In this document: positions 19,701 through 30,469 of the stretch, one piece after another
Position numbering within the stretch: position 1 is the stretch's first letter
How the letters are laid out: each line of letters starts with the position of its first letter
Source: Burkholderia sp. Bp9142
Lineage (GTDB): Bacteria; Pseudomonadota; Gammaproteobacteria; Burkholderiales; Burkholderiaceae
Assembly: GCF_003853415.1 (NCBI RefSeq)
Contig: NZ_QTPP01000009.1
Coordinates: forward strand, 62,001 to 126,000
Direction: 5' to 3'
Length of the DNA stretch: 64,000 nt
The notes under the pieces: generated by a model
Told to the model about the DNA's origin: nothing
Seen by the model: the letters and a program-made list of their open reading frames with translations, nothing else
Database searches by the model: none
Program-made: the position numbers and the translations under genes

Positions 19701-20442
19701 GCAGACCGTGTCGAATGACTTCACCCAATGGTTGCACGAGCATCATCCTCAGCGTGAGGGAGCGCTTGAGGTGGGCTGGTTCCATTACGGGGCAGACGTA
19801 CAGAATTCGCGACCGAGCACTGGCATGCCGAGCGACGCGCCTCGTATACTCGAGGCGCTGCGCGCGGCTCCCAGCTTTTTGATGGTGGGGACGGTCGAGC
19901 CGCGTAAAGGGCATGCGCAGGCGTTGGCGGCTTTCGAGCAGCTCTGGCAGGAAGGTACGGCGGTCAATCTGGTGATCGTCGGCAAATCCGGATGGCTGAT
20001 CGAGAAGCTGGTTGCACGTCTGCGAGCGCATCCCGAGCTTGGAAAACGACTATTCTGGCTGGAGAGCATCAGCGATGAATACCTGGAGCAAGTCTATGGC
20101 GCTTGCTGCTGTTTGCTTGCGGCGTCTGAAGGAGAGGGCTTCGGGTTGCCGCTGATCGAGGCGGGGCACAAGCATCTGCCCATATTGGCTCGAGATTTGC
20201 CGGTGTTCCGCGAGGTCGCGCTGGACCACGCGCATTACTTCCACGGCACGAGCGGTGAAGCGTTGGCGGAGGCCGTGACACACTGGCTCACGCTGTATCG
20301 GCAAGGCGCACACCCGAAGTCCGAGGGAATGCCCACGCTGACGTGGCAAGCCTCGGTTCAGCAGTTGCTGGACAGCGTATTGCCGACGCGCCAGGTCATC
20401 AAGGTCGTCCCCCGCATGGAAGTATCCGCGGAGACAGAGTGA
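16786..20442 (+). CDS. Three-domain glycosyltransferase (GT4 - GT9-like - GT4)
   Basis: A 1218-residue cytoplasmic enzyme. Residues 1-410 are a GT4 (GT-B) domain starting IVIDMQGAQTESRFRGIGRY with the donor motif HEGFGLPPLEAMACG near residue 318. Residues 427-765 resemble the GT9 ADP-heptose heptosyltransferases: KRILLLKLDHMGDLLLAVPA at the start, then PYAGGDAKEWP and ANNSGGAHMAAYLGV. Residues 820-1210 are a second GT4 domain beginning LFVDVSQLVNHDARTGIQRV and carrying EGEGFGLPLIEAGHK near residue 1115. Multidomain enzymes of this kind assemble O-chain repeats. A GT9 module beside hldE suggests heptose transfer, but the acceptor and donor are unknown. The ATG has a TAGGA ribosome site. Confidence 0.9.
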   Translation: MRIVIDMQGAQTESRFRGIGRYSLSLALAIARNAGDHEVYLALSGLFPETIGPIRQAFRGLVPQERIRVWQAPGPMRWIDAHNASRRAIAERVREAFLETLDPDIVLVTSLFEGLGDDAVISIGALGEPLPTAVILYDLIPLINPDEHFRTNPVHRGYYADRIENLKRARHLLAISESARQEALGALPFSPEKVTNVSGACDETFTRVVPDADQMATLKKRLGVTRPFIMYTGGADARKNLPRLIEAFADLPDTSRRHHQLLFVGRMPQSEVSALRAHAQRVGLRGDELLFSDYISDDELLALFSTCRLFVFPSLHEGFGLPPLEAMACGAVVIAADSTSLPEVMGSPEALFDPQSVPAISAKMHAALTDEGLRARLLENARIQAQAFSWDRSAKLVLQAITPFERPRESRTVRAVTFERTTLFEPKIKRILLLKLDHMGDLLLAVPAISRLRARYPKASIDVVVGSWNQALAQTLPFFDRVLTLDYFKRKSSLQADLSDGSLAEFVKQLGSYDLAIDLRRQPDTRFVLAQVEAGLKVGYGSLNPAIDAKLDIALPTYQDRPFVETPLNRISISEQMLALVDALPAHPSDYVVLPPLAAPVQQHTRAVALFPYAGGDAKEWPVARFHELARRLAADASVERVSVFFASEKEAQRFSFDGIEKVVIQAGLSIPELMQHLAGHQLCVANNSGGAHMAAYLGVTALGVYGGLETAHEWAPVFGNSYVLHNEAACSPCHIAARRDCPHEFFCLDDIAVDDVYAHCRELLDQNGAVVPAAQSRPSIQSTRKKLIQALAPLVRQCNEDELSQVAQGIALSLPKRTHRALFVDVSQLVNHDARTGIQRVVRSILSELLNDPPKDFEVWPVYAKHDRTGYFYAKRLRSEFMGQGDPGSEQEDPIDFQAGDVFLGLDLNPDGVPAQEAFFDEMHRHGVRILFVVYDLLCVLMPNYFRPGSMELFEQWLNTISRYDGVVCGSQTVSNDFTQWLHEHHPQREGALEVGWFHYGADVQNSRPSTGMPSDAPRILEALRAAPSFLMVGTVEPRKGHAQALAAFEQLWQEGTAVNLVIVGKSGWLIEKLVARLRAHPELGKRLFWLESISDEYLEQVYGACCCLLAASEGEGFGLPLIEAGHKHLPILARDLPVFREVALDHAHYFHGTSGEALAEAVTHWLTLYRQGAHPKSEGMPTLTWQASVQQLLDSVLPTRQVIKVVPRMEVSAETE

Positions 20443-22428
<1,986 letters not shown>

Positions 22429-22432
<4 letters not shown>

Positions 22433-23580
22433 AGGTCGGTTTTGGCACGACGGCCCTCGCACGGAGCCGTGCGCACGGCGGCGTCGACGGTATTGGTTCG
22501 TACACGCGCGAATTGGGACAGGCGCTGATCGCGCGGGGCGGGGTCGACCTGGTTCCCGCCGGTTTTGGCGCGACCGTCGGGGACGACGTATTTCCGGGCG
22601 CCCGTCCGGCGGTGGATCTCGGTCGACATGAAATCGCGACGGTGCTGGGTGCCGTGACGCCGTGGTCGTCCATCGACGAGAAGGTACTGCGCGCGGAACG
22701 CGTGGACGTGTTTCATGCGACCGATCACCTGATTCCGAAGCTGCCCTCGACACCGGTCATCGCGACGCTGATGGACGCGATTCCGCTGTCGCATCCGGAG
22801 TGGACGACGATCCGGTTGGCGGCGCTGCGCCGTTGGCTGCTGCGTCGTTCGGGCGCCTGGGCCGACCATGTGATCACGATCTCCGACTACTCGAAGCAGG
22901 AGATCGTCGAACATTTCGGCATTGCGCCGGAGCGGATTTCGGTTGTTCCGCTGGGTGTCCATCCCCGGTTCTTCGAGCGGATCGATCGGGCCGATCGCGA
23001 GGCGGTGCTGAAGCGTCTCGGCTTGCCGGCGCAATTCTTCCTGTGCGTCGGGACCCTGCAACCGCGGAAGAATCTCGAGCGAGTGCTCGACGCCCATGCG
23101 AGTTTGCCTGCCGGTCTGCGTCGCGATATCCCGCTCGTGATCGTCGGCCGGGCCGGGTGGGGCTGCGAGCAACTCGTGGCGCGCCTGCGCGCGGACGAGA
23201 GTGATAACGTACGTTGGCTCGAATATCTGCCTGATCACGACGTGCGCGCGCTGCTTCAGTCGGCAAGCGCGCTGGTGTTCGCGTCGCTGTGCGAGGGTTT
23301 CGGGTTGCCCGTCGTGGAAGCGTTTGCTTCGGGGCTGCCGGTCGTCGCGTCGAGCACGACGTCCGTTCCGGAAGTCGCGGGCGACGCGGCGATCCTGGTC
23401 GATCCCACCCGGACCGGCGACATCGCCGACGGCATGAGAATGGTGGTCGAGCAGCCCGGCCGGGCCGACGTGCTTCGCGAGGCCGGGCTGGCGCGAGCGC
23501 GAGCGCTGACCTGGCCGGCTTGCGCGGAGAAGACGCTGGCCGTCTACGAAACCGTCCTGGGCGGAACACGTCGTCAATGA
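22429..23580 (+). CDS. GT4 family glycosyltransferase (candidate D-rhamnosyltransferase)
   Basis: A 383-residue GT-B enzyme. The donor-binding half has FLCVGTLQPRKNLERVLDAH, then CEGFGLPVVEAFASGLPVVASS (the E-x7-E motif), and the acceptor half begins KVGFGTTALARSRAHGGVDGIG. It resembles mannosyl- and rhamnosyltransferases of O-chain loci. The GTG start at 22429 overlaps the rmd TGA, so it is coupled to GDP-D-rhamnose synthesis, and GDP-D-rhamnose is the most likely donor. Donor and linkage cannot be read from sequence. Confidence 0.88.
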
Positions 23581-23605
23581 ATCAATTCGCTTCAAGGAGC
23601 ACCGC

Positions 23606-24682
23606 GTGAAGTTGGGGGTGGACATCACCTGGATGGTCGGCAACTACCGCGGCATGGGGCGCTTCGCCCGTCAACTGGTGGCGCCGATCGGCGAGTCGGT
23701 GCTGGGCTTCGCGCCAAGCGGGGTGAGCACCGACGAATGGCCGTGCGTCAGCAAGGGGCACGGTTTCTTTCCGTGGTGGGAGCAGGTCGAGTTGCCGCGC
23801 TTGTGCCGCGAGCAGAAGCCGGACTATCTGCTGTGCCCGTACAACACCGGGCCGCTGCGCTCCACCGGCAACACGCCACTGATCGCGGTCATTTACGATC
23901 TGATCTACATGCAGCCGTGGAGCGTGCTGCCGCCGGCGAGGTCGCTGTATCAGACCGCCGGGCGCCTGTATCGCCGCCATGTGGTCCCGCGGCTGGCACG
24001 CCGGGCCGAAGTCGTGCTGACCATCTCGCGGTTTACGCAGCGGGAGTTGGTCGAGACGTTCGGGCTGAGCGAGTCCGACGTGCAGGTCATCCCGTGCATG
24101 ATTTCGGACGACTGGTTCGACGCGCCGGTGAGCCCGGCGGCGCGTCGGCCGTACCTGTTCACGGTCGCGGGCGAGGTGCCGAGCAAGAACGTCGATCGCC
24201 TCTTGCAGGCGTTCGCGATCGCGCGGCCGGCGCTTGGTGATGACGCTACGCTCAGGATCGCCGGGATCAAGTCCGAACATCACGCGCACTTTCTCGGGCG
24301 GGCGGCAGCGCTCGGGCTCGCGGGTGCCGTCGAGTTGCTCGGCTATGTTTCGCGGGACGAACTGCGCGAACAGTATCGTCACGCACGCGCATTCATCTTT
24401 GCTTCGTTGTTCGAAGGGTTCGGCATTCCACTGCTGGAGGCGATGGCGTCGGGTACGCCGGTTGCGTGCAGCAATACGACGTCGATGCCCGAGGTGGTCG
24501 GCGATTGTGGCCTGCAGTTCGATCCCTTTGTGGTGGAAGACATGGCGGAGCAGATTCGCAAGGTATGGAACGACGGCGCGCGATTCGACGTCGCGATCGG
24601 CGACGGTGTCGCCCGCGCGCGTACCTTCTCGGAGTCGGCCGTGCGTCCGTTGATTCAGGATTTCTGGGCACGTCTGCCATGA
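23606..24682 (+). CDS. GT4 family glycosyltransferase
   Basis: A 358-residue GT-B enzyme beginning KLGVDITWMVGNYRGMGRFA. The donor motif FEGFGIPLLEAMASGTPVACS and the AGEVPSKNVDRLLQAF segment place it in GT4, near mannosyl/rhamnosyltransferases. Start is GTG 23606, preceded by GGAG. Its stop overlaps the next start (ATGA). The donor is probably GDP-D-rhamnose or dTDP-L-rhamnose; this is inferred from context. Confidence 0.87.
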   Translation: MKLGVDITWMVGNYRGMGRFARQLVAPIGESVLGFAPSGVSTDEWPCVSKGHGFFPWWEQVELPRLCREQKPDYLLCPYNTGPLRSTGNTPLIAVIYDLIYMQPWSVLPPARSLYQTAGRLYRRHVVPRLARRAEVVLTISRFTQRELVETFGLSESDVQVIPCMISDDWFDAPVSPAARRPYLFTVAGEVPSKNVDRLLQAFAIARPALGDDATLRIAGIKSEHHAHFLGRAAALGLAGAVELLGYVSRDELREQYRHARAFIFASLFEGFGIPLLEAMASGTPVACSNTTSMPEVVGDCGLQFDPFVVEDMAEQIRKVWNDGARFDVAIGDGVARARTFSESAVRPLIQDFWARLP

Positions 24683-25869
24683 ACCAGGGCAAGAAGAAGT
24701 TGCTGGTGCTGACGCCGCGGTTTCCGTACCCGGTGATCGGCGGCGACAAGTTGCGGATCTACCATCTTTGCCGTGTGCTGTCCCGTCGATACTCGCTGAC
24801 GCTGCTGAGCATGTGCGAGACGGACGAGGAGATGCATGCCGCGTTGCCGGACGATGGCGTATTCGACCGGGTCGAACGGGTCTTTCTGTCCCGCCGGCGA
24901 TCGTACTTGAATACGTTGCTCGCGTTGCCCACGCGCACGCCGCTGCAGGTGGCGTACTACCGGAGCCGTGCGTTTGCGGCGGCGGTGGCGCGATTGCTGC
25001 CGTCGCACGACGGCGTCTTCGTGCATCTCGTGCGTTGCGCCGAGTATGTCCGCAAGTCGGACAAGCCGCGCGTCCTGGAAATGACCGATGCGATTTCGCT
25101 CAACTACAGCCGGGTGAAGCAGTTGAAGCGCGCACGGGGGCTGAAGTCGCGCGTGTTCGGCATCGAGGCGAAGCGCCTGCTCGACTACGAGCGCACGATC
25201 GTCGACGATTTCGACCTGTCGGTGCTGGTTTCCCGGACTGATCGCGACTACCTGTTTCCCGGCGAGTCGGGCAAGAAGGTGATGGTGTGCTCGAACGGCG
25301 TGGATTTGTCGGGCCTCCCGTACATGGCGCGCAGCATGGCGAGCCGGATCCTGATTTTCATCGGCGACATGCGCACGGTCCAGAACCAGGACATGTGCCA
25401 CTATTTCGCGGAGGCCGTGCTGCCGTTGCTGCGCAAGCGTGCCGATTACCGCTTCCGGATCGTCGGGTCCATCGCGCCCGCACTCGCGGAACGATTTCGC
25501 GCGTATGACGGCGTCGACGTGACCGGCCGCGTGGAGTCGGTCGCGCAAGCCGCATCCGACGGCGCAATCGGCGTGTGCCCGATGCGCATCGGTGCCGGTG
25601 TGCAGAACAAGATTCTCGAGTACATGGCGCTCGGGCTGCCCGTGGTCACCACGTCGCTGGGCCACGAGGGCCTGGGTGCGGAAAGCGGTCGTGATCTGCT
25701 GATCGCGGATACGCCGGAGGAATTCGTCGATCGGATCGAGCAGCTCGTCGTCGACGAGGCCGGGGCGGTCGAGATGACGACGCGAGCGCGAGCCTTCGTC
25801 GAGCACGAGCACGGTTGGGAACGGATGCTCGCGCCGCTCGTCGACGAGGTGGGGGCGTTGCTGGCCTGA
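24679..25869 (+). CDS. GT4 family glycosyltransferase (EpsH1/Stp1-like)
   Basis: A 396-residue protein with the N-terminal LLVLTPRFPYPVIGGDKLRIYHL typical of the sugar transferase group associated with EpsH1-type exopolysaccharide systems. VCSNGVDL marks the inter-domain region, and the donor motif is the variant GAGVQNKILEYMALGLPVV rather than the usual EGFG form. ATG 24679 overlaps the previous stop. The substrate is unknown. It is the last gene of the rhamnose block before a 484-bp gap. Confidence 0.85.
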   Translation: MNQGKKKLLVLTPRFPYPVIGGDKLRIYHLCRVLSRRYSLTLLSMCETDEEMHAALPDDGVFDRVERVFLSRRRSYLNTLLALPTRTPLQVAYYRSRAFAAAVARLLPSHDGVFVHLVRCAEYVRKSDKPRVLEMTDAISLNYSRVKQLKRARGLKSRVFGIEAKRLLDYERTIVDDFDLSVLVSRTDRDYLFPGESGKKVMVCSNGVDLSGLPYMARSMASRILIFIGDMRTVQNQDMCHYFAEAVLPLLRKRADYRFRIVGSIAPALAERFRAYDGVDVTGRVESVAQAASDGAIGVCPMRIGAGVQNKILEYMALGLPVVTTSLGHEGLGAESGRDLLIADTPEEFVDRIEQLVVDEAGAVEMTTRARAFVEHEHGWERMLAPLVDEVGALLA

Positions 25870-26353
25870 GCGGCGGCAGGTCCGGCTCTCGTGGTGCCGG
25901 TGGCCGCGGGGCCGGAGCCTGTGGCTTGGTTGCGGCGGATCGGCAAGGTTACAATGTTCGCGCATCGATTCGGCACCATCGACACGCCGCCGCCAATGGC
26001 CATCGGTCGGGACCGCGTCGTGGCGATGCCGCCGTCCCCGCAAGCGGGGCGAGTCGCGCCGCGCGACGCCTTCATCCGATACGGAGCCCGACCATCGCCG
26101 CGTCTTTCCCTAGGGTTGCATCCGGCAGCCCATGCTTTGATGCACTGCCGGATGCCGGTCGCGCGGCGCCGATCAATCACGGTGCCGGCGAGCGGCATGC
26201 CTTACGTCTTCGAGATCCCGACGTGTTTGTCTCAACATCCCTTTCCGTTTCCCCGTGCCGTTCCAGCATGCATCGGCCCACGCCGCCTGCCCGCGCGACA
26301 GGCGGGTTCACGCCGCTTCGTCGAGTCGTCAGCCGACACGGCCGGAGGGGGCG
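25870..26353 (+). promoter_or_regulatory. 484-bp intergenic region with long perfect stem-loop upstream of wbiG
   Basis: There is no convincing gene here. The open frame running through it encodes low-complexity Arg/Pro-rich sequence. An 11-bp perfect inverted repeat, GCATCCGGCAG (26118-26128) with CTGCCGGATGC (26145-26155), encloses a 16-nt loop and lacks a T run. A possible promoter lies near 25949-25954 (TACAAT, with TTGGTT 18 bp upstream). This is the largest gap within the O-antigen locus and probably contains the start of the wbiGHI transcript. The wbiG ribosome site GGAGGGGG is at 26344-26351. Confidence 0.45.
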
Positions 26354-27319
26354 ATGACCCATCTCGTCGTCACCGGCGCGAACGGTTTTGTCGGCCGTGC
26401 CCTGTGCCGCCGTGCGCTGCAGGCCGGGTACACGGTTACCGCGCTGGTACGGCGACCGGGCGGCTGCATCGACGGCGTGCGCGAATGGGTACACGGCGCC
26501 GCCGATTTCGATGCGCTGGATGAAGGGTGGCCGGCCGATCTGGCCGCCGACTGCGTGATCCATCTCGCCGCCCGTGTGCACGTGATGCGCGACGAGTCGC
26601 CCGATCCCGACGCCGCGTTCGACGCCACCAACGTCGTCGGCACCCTGCGTCTCGCCCGGGCGGCGCGCAATCACGGCGTACGCCGCATCGTGTTCGCGAG
26701 CAGCATCAAGGCGGTCGGCGAGGGCGACGACGGTGTGCCGCTGTCGGAAGCCGTCGAACCCGATCCGCAGGATGCATACGGCCGTTCGAAACTGCGTGCG
26801 GAGCGACAACTCGCGCAGTTCGGCGCGTCGGCCGGGCTCGACGTCGTCGTCGTTCGTCCTCCGCTCGTTTATGGCCCGGCCGTACGCGCCAACTTCCTGC
26901 GGATGATGGATGCGGTCGCACGCGGGATACCGTTGCCGCTCGGCGCCGTTTCGGCGCGCCGCAGCATCGTCTACGTCGACAATCTCGCGGATGCGCTGCT
27001 GCGTTGCGCGATCGACCCGCGTGCGGCCGGCGAATGCTTTCATGTTGCCGACGGCGATGCGCCGTCGGTCGCGAACCTGCTGCGTCTCGTCGGCGACGCG
27101 CTTGGCAGGCCGGCACGGCTGATCGCGGTGCCGCCGGCGCTGCTGCGTGTGCTCGGGAAGCTGACGGGCCGCAGCGCGGCCATCGACCGCCTGACCGGCA
27201 GCCTGCAGCTCGATACCGGCCGGATCGGGCGCGTGCTTGGCTGGCAGCCGCCCTATACGACCCGCCAGGGCCTCGAAGCGACCGCCGCATGGTATCGTTC
27301 GCGCGATACACAACAATAG
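26354..27319 (+). CDS. wbiG: UDP-N-acetyl-4-keto-hexosamine reductase/epimerase (WbiG/WbpV type)
   Basis: A 321-residue SDR enzyme with TGANGFVGRALC, HLAARVHVMRDE, FASSIKAVGE and catalytic YGRSKLRAE. It resembles WbiG of Burkholderia and WbpV of Pseudomonas, which reduce the 4-keto sugar made by the WbpM-type dehydratase to UDP-QuiNAc or UDP-FucNAc. The dehydratase (wbiI) and the matching phosphosugar transferase (wbiH) follow immediately. Which epimer is made is not determinable here. The start at 26354 is fixed by a strong ribosome site. Confidence 0.88.
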   Translation: MTHLVVTGANGFVGRALCRRALQAGYTVTALVRRPGGCIDGVREWVHGAADFDALDEGWPADLAADCVIHLAARVHVMRDESPDPDAAFDATNVVGTLRLARAARNHGVRRIVFASSIKAVGEGDDGVPLSEAVEPDPQDAYGRSKLRAERQLAQFGASAGLDVVVVRPPLVYGPAVRANFLRMMDAVARGIPLPLGAVSARRSIVYVDNLADALLRCAIDPRAAGECFHVADGDAPSVANLLRLVGDALGRPARLIAVPPALLRVLGKLTGRSAAIDRLTGSLQLDTGRIGRVLGWQPPYTTRQGLEATAAWYRSRDTQQ

Positions 27320-27324
27320 TCGAC

Positions 27325-28341
27325 ATGCCTCTCCCGATCTCCACATGGCCTGGTGCGGTCATGGTGGCGCTGGTCGCCGCCATCGCGTCGACGGCCATCC
27401 TGCGCATGCTGCTTGCGACCGGCCTCGCATGGCGCCTCGCCACCGATATTCCGAACGATCGTTCGCTTCATACGCTGCCGACGCCGCGGGTCGGCGGATG
27501 GGGAATCGTGCCGGTCTGCGTTGTCATGCTGCTGGCGCTTGCGCCGGCGTTGTGGCTGATTGCCGCCGCGGCCGCGGGGCTGGCGGCGATGTCGCAAATC
27601 GACGACCGGCGCGGGCTGCCGGCCCGCGTGCGATTCTCGGCTCACCTCGCGGCGGTGGTTGCGCTGATCGCCGTCTATCCGGCCGATGCGCCATGGTGGC
27701 TGCTCGTCGGCGTCGGCTTCGTGATGGTCTGGCTGACGAACCTGTACAACTTCATGGACGGCGCCGACGGCCTCGCGGGCGGTATGGCGCTGTTTGGCTT
27801 CGGTGCATACGCAGTCGCGGCGCTGAACGGCGCGGGCCCGTCACCGGAGCTCATCGTGGCGGGTGCGGCCGTGGCTGGCGCGGCGCTCGGCTTCCTGTTG
27901 CTCAACTTCCATCCGGCCCGCCTGTTTCTCGGCGACGCCGGCTCGATTCCACTGGGATTCCTGGCCGGCGCGCTCGGCTACTGGGGATGGCGTGCCGATG
28001 CCTGGCCGATCTGGTTTCCCGCGCTCGTCTTCGCGCCCTTTATTGCCGATGCGTCTGTAACACTTTTGAGACGTCTGTTACGCGGAGAAAAGTTCTGGCA
28101 GGCGCACCGGGAGCATTATTATCAAAGGATGGTCCGTTCGGGCGTAGGTCACCGCCGGACTGCTCTTTATTGGTACCTCATCATGCTCGCAGGCATAATC
28201 GTTGCCGTGTGGGCAAAGGGCCGCCCTGAACAGCAGCAATGGCTGTTGTTTTTCGCATGGTATGGCGTCCTTGCATGTATCGGGTTGGTGATCGACATGC
28301 GTTGGCGCCGGTTTCAGTCGGCCGCCGAAAACAACTCTTGA
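27325..28341 (+). CDS. wbiH: Undecaprenyl-phosphate N-acetylhexosamine-1-phosphate transferase (WecA/WbpL family)
   Basis: This 338-residue polytopic membrane protein (about 10 helices) belongs to the polyprenyl-phosphate phosphosugar transferases. Key motifs are DIPNDRSLHTLPTPRVGG, NLYNFMDGADGLAGG (Asp-rich loop), FLGDAGSIPLGFLAG, and HREHYYQRM in a cytoplasmic loop. It should start O-antigen synthesis by transferring the WbiI/WbiG product as sugar-1-phosphate to undecaprenyl phosphate. It starts 5 nt after wbiG. Confidence 0.92.
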   Translation: MPLPISTWPGAVMVALVAAIASTAILRMLLATGLAWRLATDIPNDRSLHTLPTPRVGGWGIVPVCVVMLLALAPALWLIAAAAAGLAAMSQIDDRRGLPARVRFSAHLAAVVALIAVYPADAPWWLLVGVGFVMVWLTNLYNFMDGADGLAGGMALFGFGAYAVAALNGAGPSPELIVAGAAVAGAALGFLLLNFHPARLFLGDAGSIPLGFLAGALGYWGWRADAWPIWFPALVFAPFIADASVTLLRRLLRGEKFWQAHREHYYQRMVRSGVGHRRTALYWYLIMLAGIIVAVWAKGRPEQQQWLLFFAWYGVLACIGLVIDMRWRRFQSAAENNS

Positions 28342-28353
28342 GGTTTCCTGCCA

Positions 28354-30237
28354 ATGTTGCGATCCAAAGCATCGTGGCTGTCGCTGAGTGCTTTCCTGTT
28401 CGACCTGACGGCGGTTGTTGCCTCGTGGTTGTTCGCTTATCTCGTTCGTTTCAACGGTAGCGTTCCGCCTGATTTCCTGGGCGGCGCGGTGACCGCGCTC
28501 GTCTGGACGCTGCCGGTCTACGCGCTGATGTTCCACGTGTTCGGCCTGTATCGCGGCCTGTGGGTGTTCGCCAGCCTTCCCGACCTGATGCGAATCTCGA
28601 AGGCGGTCGTCGGCGGCGGCGTGATCGTGATGATCGGGGCCGTGATGTTCCAGCCGTCGCCGATCATCCCGCGCTCGGTGCTGCTCGTATCGCCGCTGAT
28701 GCTGTTCCTGGTGATGGGCGGCGCCCGTGCGCTGTACCGGGCGACGAAGGAGTTCTACCTGTACGGCGGCCTCGTCGGGCAGGGCAAGCCCGTGCTGGTT
28801 CTCGGCGCCGGCACGGCGGGTGCGAGCCTCGCGCGCGAATTGTCGCGTTCGGGTGAATGGCGCCTCGTCGGCTTGCTCGATGACGACGTCACCAAGCATG
28901 GGCGCGAGATCTACGGCTACAAGGTGCTCGGCTCGTTCAACGACCTGAAGCACTGGACCGACGCGATGAAGGTCGAATACGCGATCATCGCGATTCCGTC
29001 GGCGTCCGTCGAAACCCAGCGCCGCGTCGCGACGCTGTGCGTGCGCGCCGGCGTGAAGGCGATGGTGCTGCCGTCCCTGACCGCGCTGATGCCGGGGCAG
29101 GGGTTCCTGTCGCAGGTGCGCAATATCGACCTCGAGGATTTGCTCGGCCGAGATGCGGTGACGATCGACACGCCGCACGTCGAGGCGCTGCTGCGCGGCC
29201 GTGTCGTGATGGTGACGGGCGCAGGCGGTTCGATCGGCTCCGAGCTGTGCCGACAGATCCTTCGTTTTGCACCCGCGCAGATCGTCGCGTTCGATCTGTC
29301 CGAATACGCGATGTATCGGCTCACCGAGGAGTTGCGGGAACGCTTCCCCGACCAGCCCGTCGTGCCGATCATCGGCGACGCGAAGGATTCGCTGCTGCTC
29401 GATCAGGTGATGTCGCGCTATGCGCCGCACATCGTGTTCCATGCAGCCGCGTACAAACATGTGCCGTTGATGGAGGAGCACAACGCGTGGCAGGCGCTGC
29501 GCAACAACGTGCTCGGCACGTATCGCGTCGCGCGCGCGGCGATCCGGCACGGCGTTCGCCATTTCGTGCTGATTTCGACCGACAAGGCCGTCAACCCGAC
29601 CAACGTCATGGGCGCGAGCAAGCGTCTCGCCGAGATGGCGTGCCAGGCGTTGCAGCAGACGAGCGGCGGCACCCAGTTCGAGACCGTGCGGTTCGGCAAC
29701 GTCCTCGGCAGCGCAGGCAGCGTGATTCCGAAGTTCCAGCAGCAGGTCGCGAAGGGGGGGCCGGTGACCGTCACGCATCCCGAGATCACGCGGTTCTTCA
29801 TGACGATCCCGGAAGCGTCGCAACTCGTGCTGCAAGCGTCGAGCATGGGTCATGGGGGCGAGATATTCATCCTCGACATGGGCGAGCCCGTCAAGATCGT
29901 CGATCTCGCGCGCGACCTGATTCGGCTGTACGGCTTTTCGGAGGGACAGATCCGGATCGAGTTCACGGGGCTGCGACCTGGCGAAAAGCTCTATGAGGAA
30001 CTGCTCGCGGACGACGAGACGACGACGCGCACGCCCCATCCGAAACTGCGGATCGCGCGTGCGCGGGAAGTGCCGGATCACCTGCTCGACGAATTGCTGC
30101 CGTGGCTGATGCAGAACCGTGTGCTGAGCGATGACGAAGTCCGGCGCGATCTGCGGCGCTGGGTGCCGGAATACCAGTCGACGGTTGCACCCGTGCTGCA
30201 GAGTGTGCCGGACGTGCGGGCCGCATCGAACGAGTGA
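28354..30237 (+). CDS. wbiI: Membrane-bound UDP-N-acetylglucosamine 4,6-dehydratase (WbpM/WbiI type)
   Basis: A 627-residue protein with four N-terminal transmembrane helices (about residues 10-120), a first Rossmann-like domain (LVLGAGTAGASLARELS), and a catalytic SDR domain from about residue 285 (VTGAGGSIGSELCRQ). The active-site segment is STDKAVNPTNVMGASKR, with the Met-x3-Lys variation typical of WbpM rather than Tyr-x3-Lys. It makes UDP-4-keto-6-deoxy-GlcNAc for WbiG. A good intrinsic terminator follows, so it ends the O-antigen transcript. Confidence 0.95.
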   Translation: MLRSKASWLSLSAFLFDLTAVVASWLFAYLVRFNGSVPPDFLGGAVTALVWTLPVYALMFHVFGLYRGLWVFASLPDLMRISKAVVGGGVIVMIGAVMFQPSPIIPRSVLLVSPLMLFLVMGGARALYRATKEFYLYGGLVGQGKPVLVLGAGTAGASLARELSRSGEWRLVGLLDDDVTKHGREIYGYKVLGSFNDLKHWTDAMKVEYAIIAIPSASVETQRRVATLCVRAGVKAMVLPSLTALMPGQGFLSQVRNIDLEDLLGRDAVTIDTPHVEALLRGRVVMVTGAGGSIGSELCRQILRFAPAQIVAFDLSEYAMYRLTEELRERFPDQPVVPIIGDAKDSLLLDQVMSRYAPHIVFHAAAYKHVPLMEEHNAWQALRNNVLGTYRVARAAIRHGVRHFVLISTDKAVNPTNVMGASKRLAEMACQALQQTSGGTQFETVRFGNVLGSAGSVIPKFQQQVAKGGPVTVTHPEITRFFMTIPEASQLVLQASSMGHGGEIFILDMGEPVKIVDLARDLIRLYGFSEGQIRIEFTGLRPGEKLYEELLADDETTTRTPHPKLRIARAREVPDHLLDELLPWLMQNRVLSDDEVRRDLRRWVPEYQSTVAPVLQSVPDVRAASNE

Positions 30238-30278
30238 GCATCGGCTGCGCGCGTGTATCGGTCACGCACGGTAAGAAA

Positions 30279-30302
30279 AGCGCCCTTGAGGCGCTTTTTT
30301 TA
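30279..30302 (+). terminator. Rho-independent terminator after wbiI
   Basis: AGCGCC (30279-30284) and GGCGCT (30290-30295) form a stem with a 5-nt loop, followed by seven T residues. It closes the O-antigen transcript about 40 nt after the wbiI stop. Confidence 0.85.
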
Positions 30303-30469
30303 TTCCGGTCACGGACCAGCCCGTTCTCGTCCACCCGCACCCACCGGCCGCATTCATTTGACTACCGGCCGATTCCTTCCTATGTTTCCCTCAAGGTAAC
30401 CGTGCGATTGCCGTAAAAGAAGAACGAGGTGAAAAGCCAGATACGAGATCTACGGTCCATACAAATCCA

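Noticed and set aside
28078..30081. 667-codon reverse ORF opposite wbiI
   Set aside because: A shadow of a well-supported gene, rich in Arg, His and Ala.
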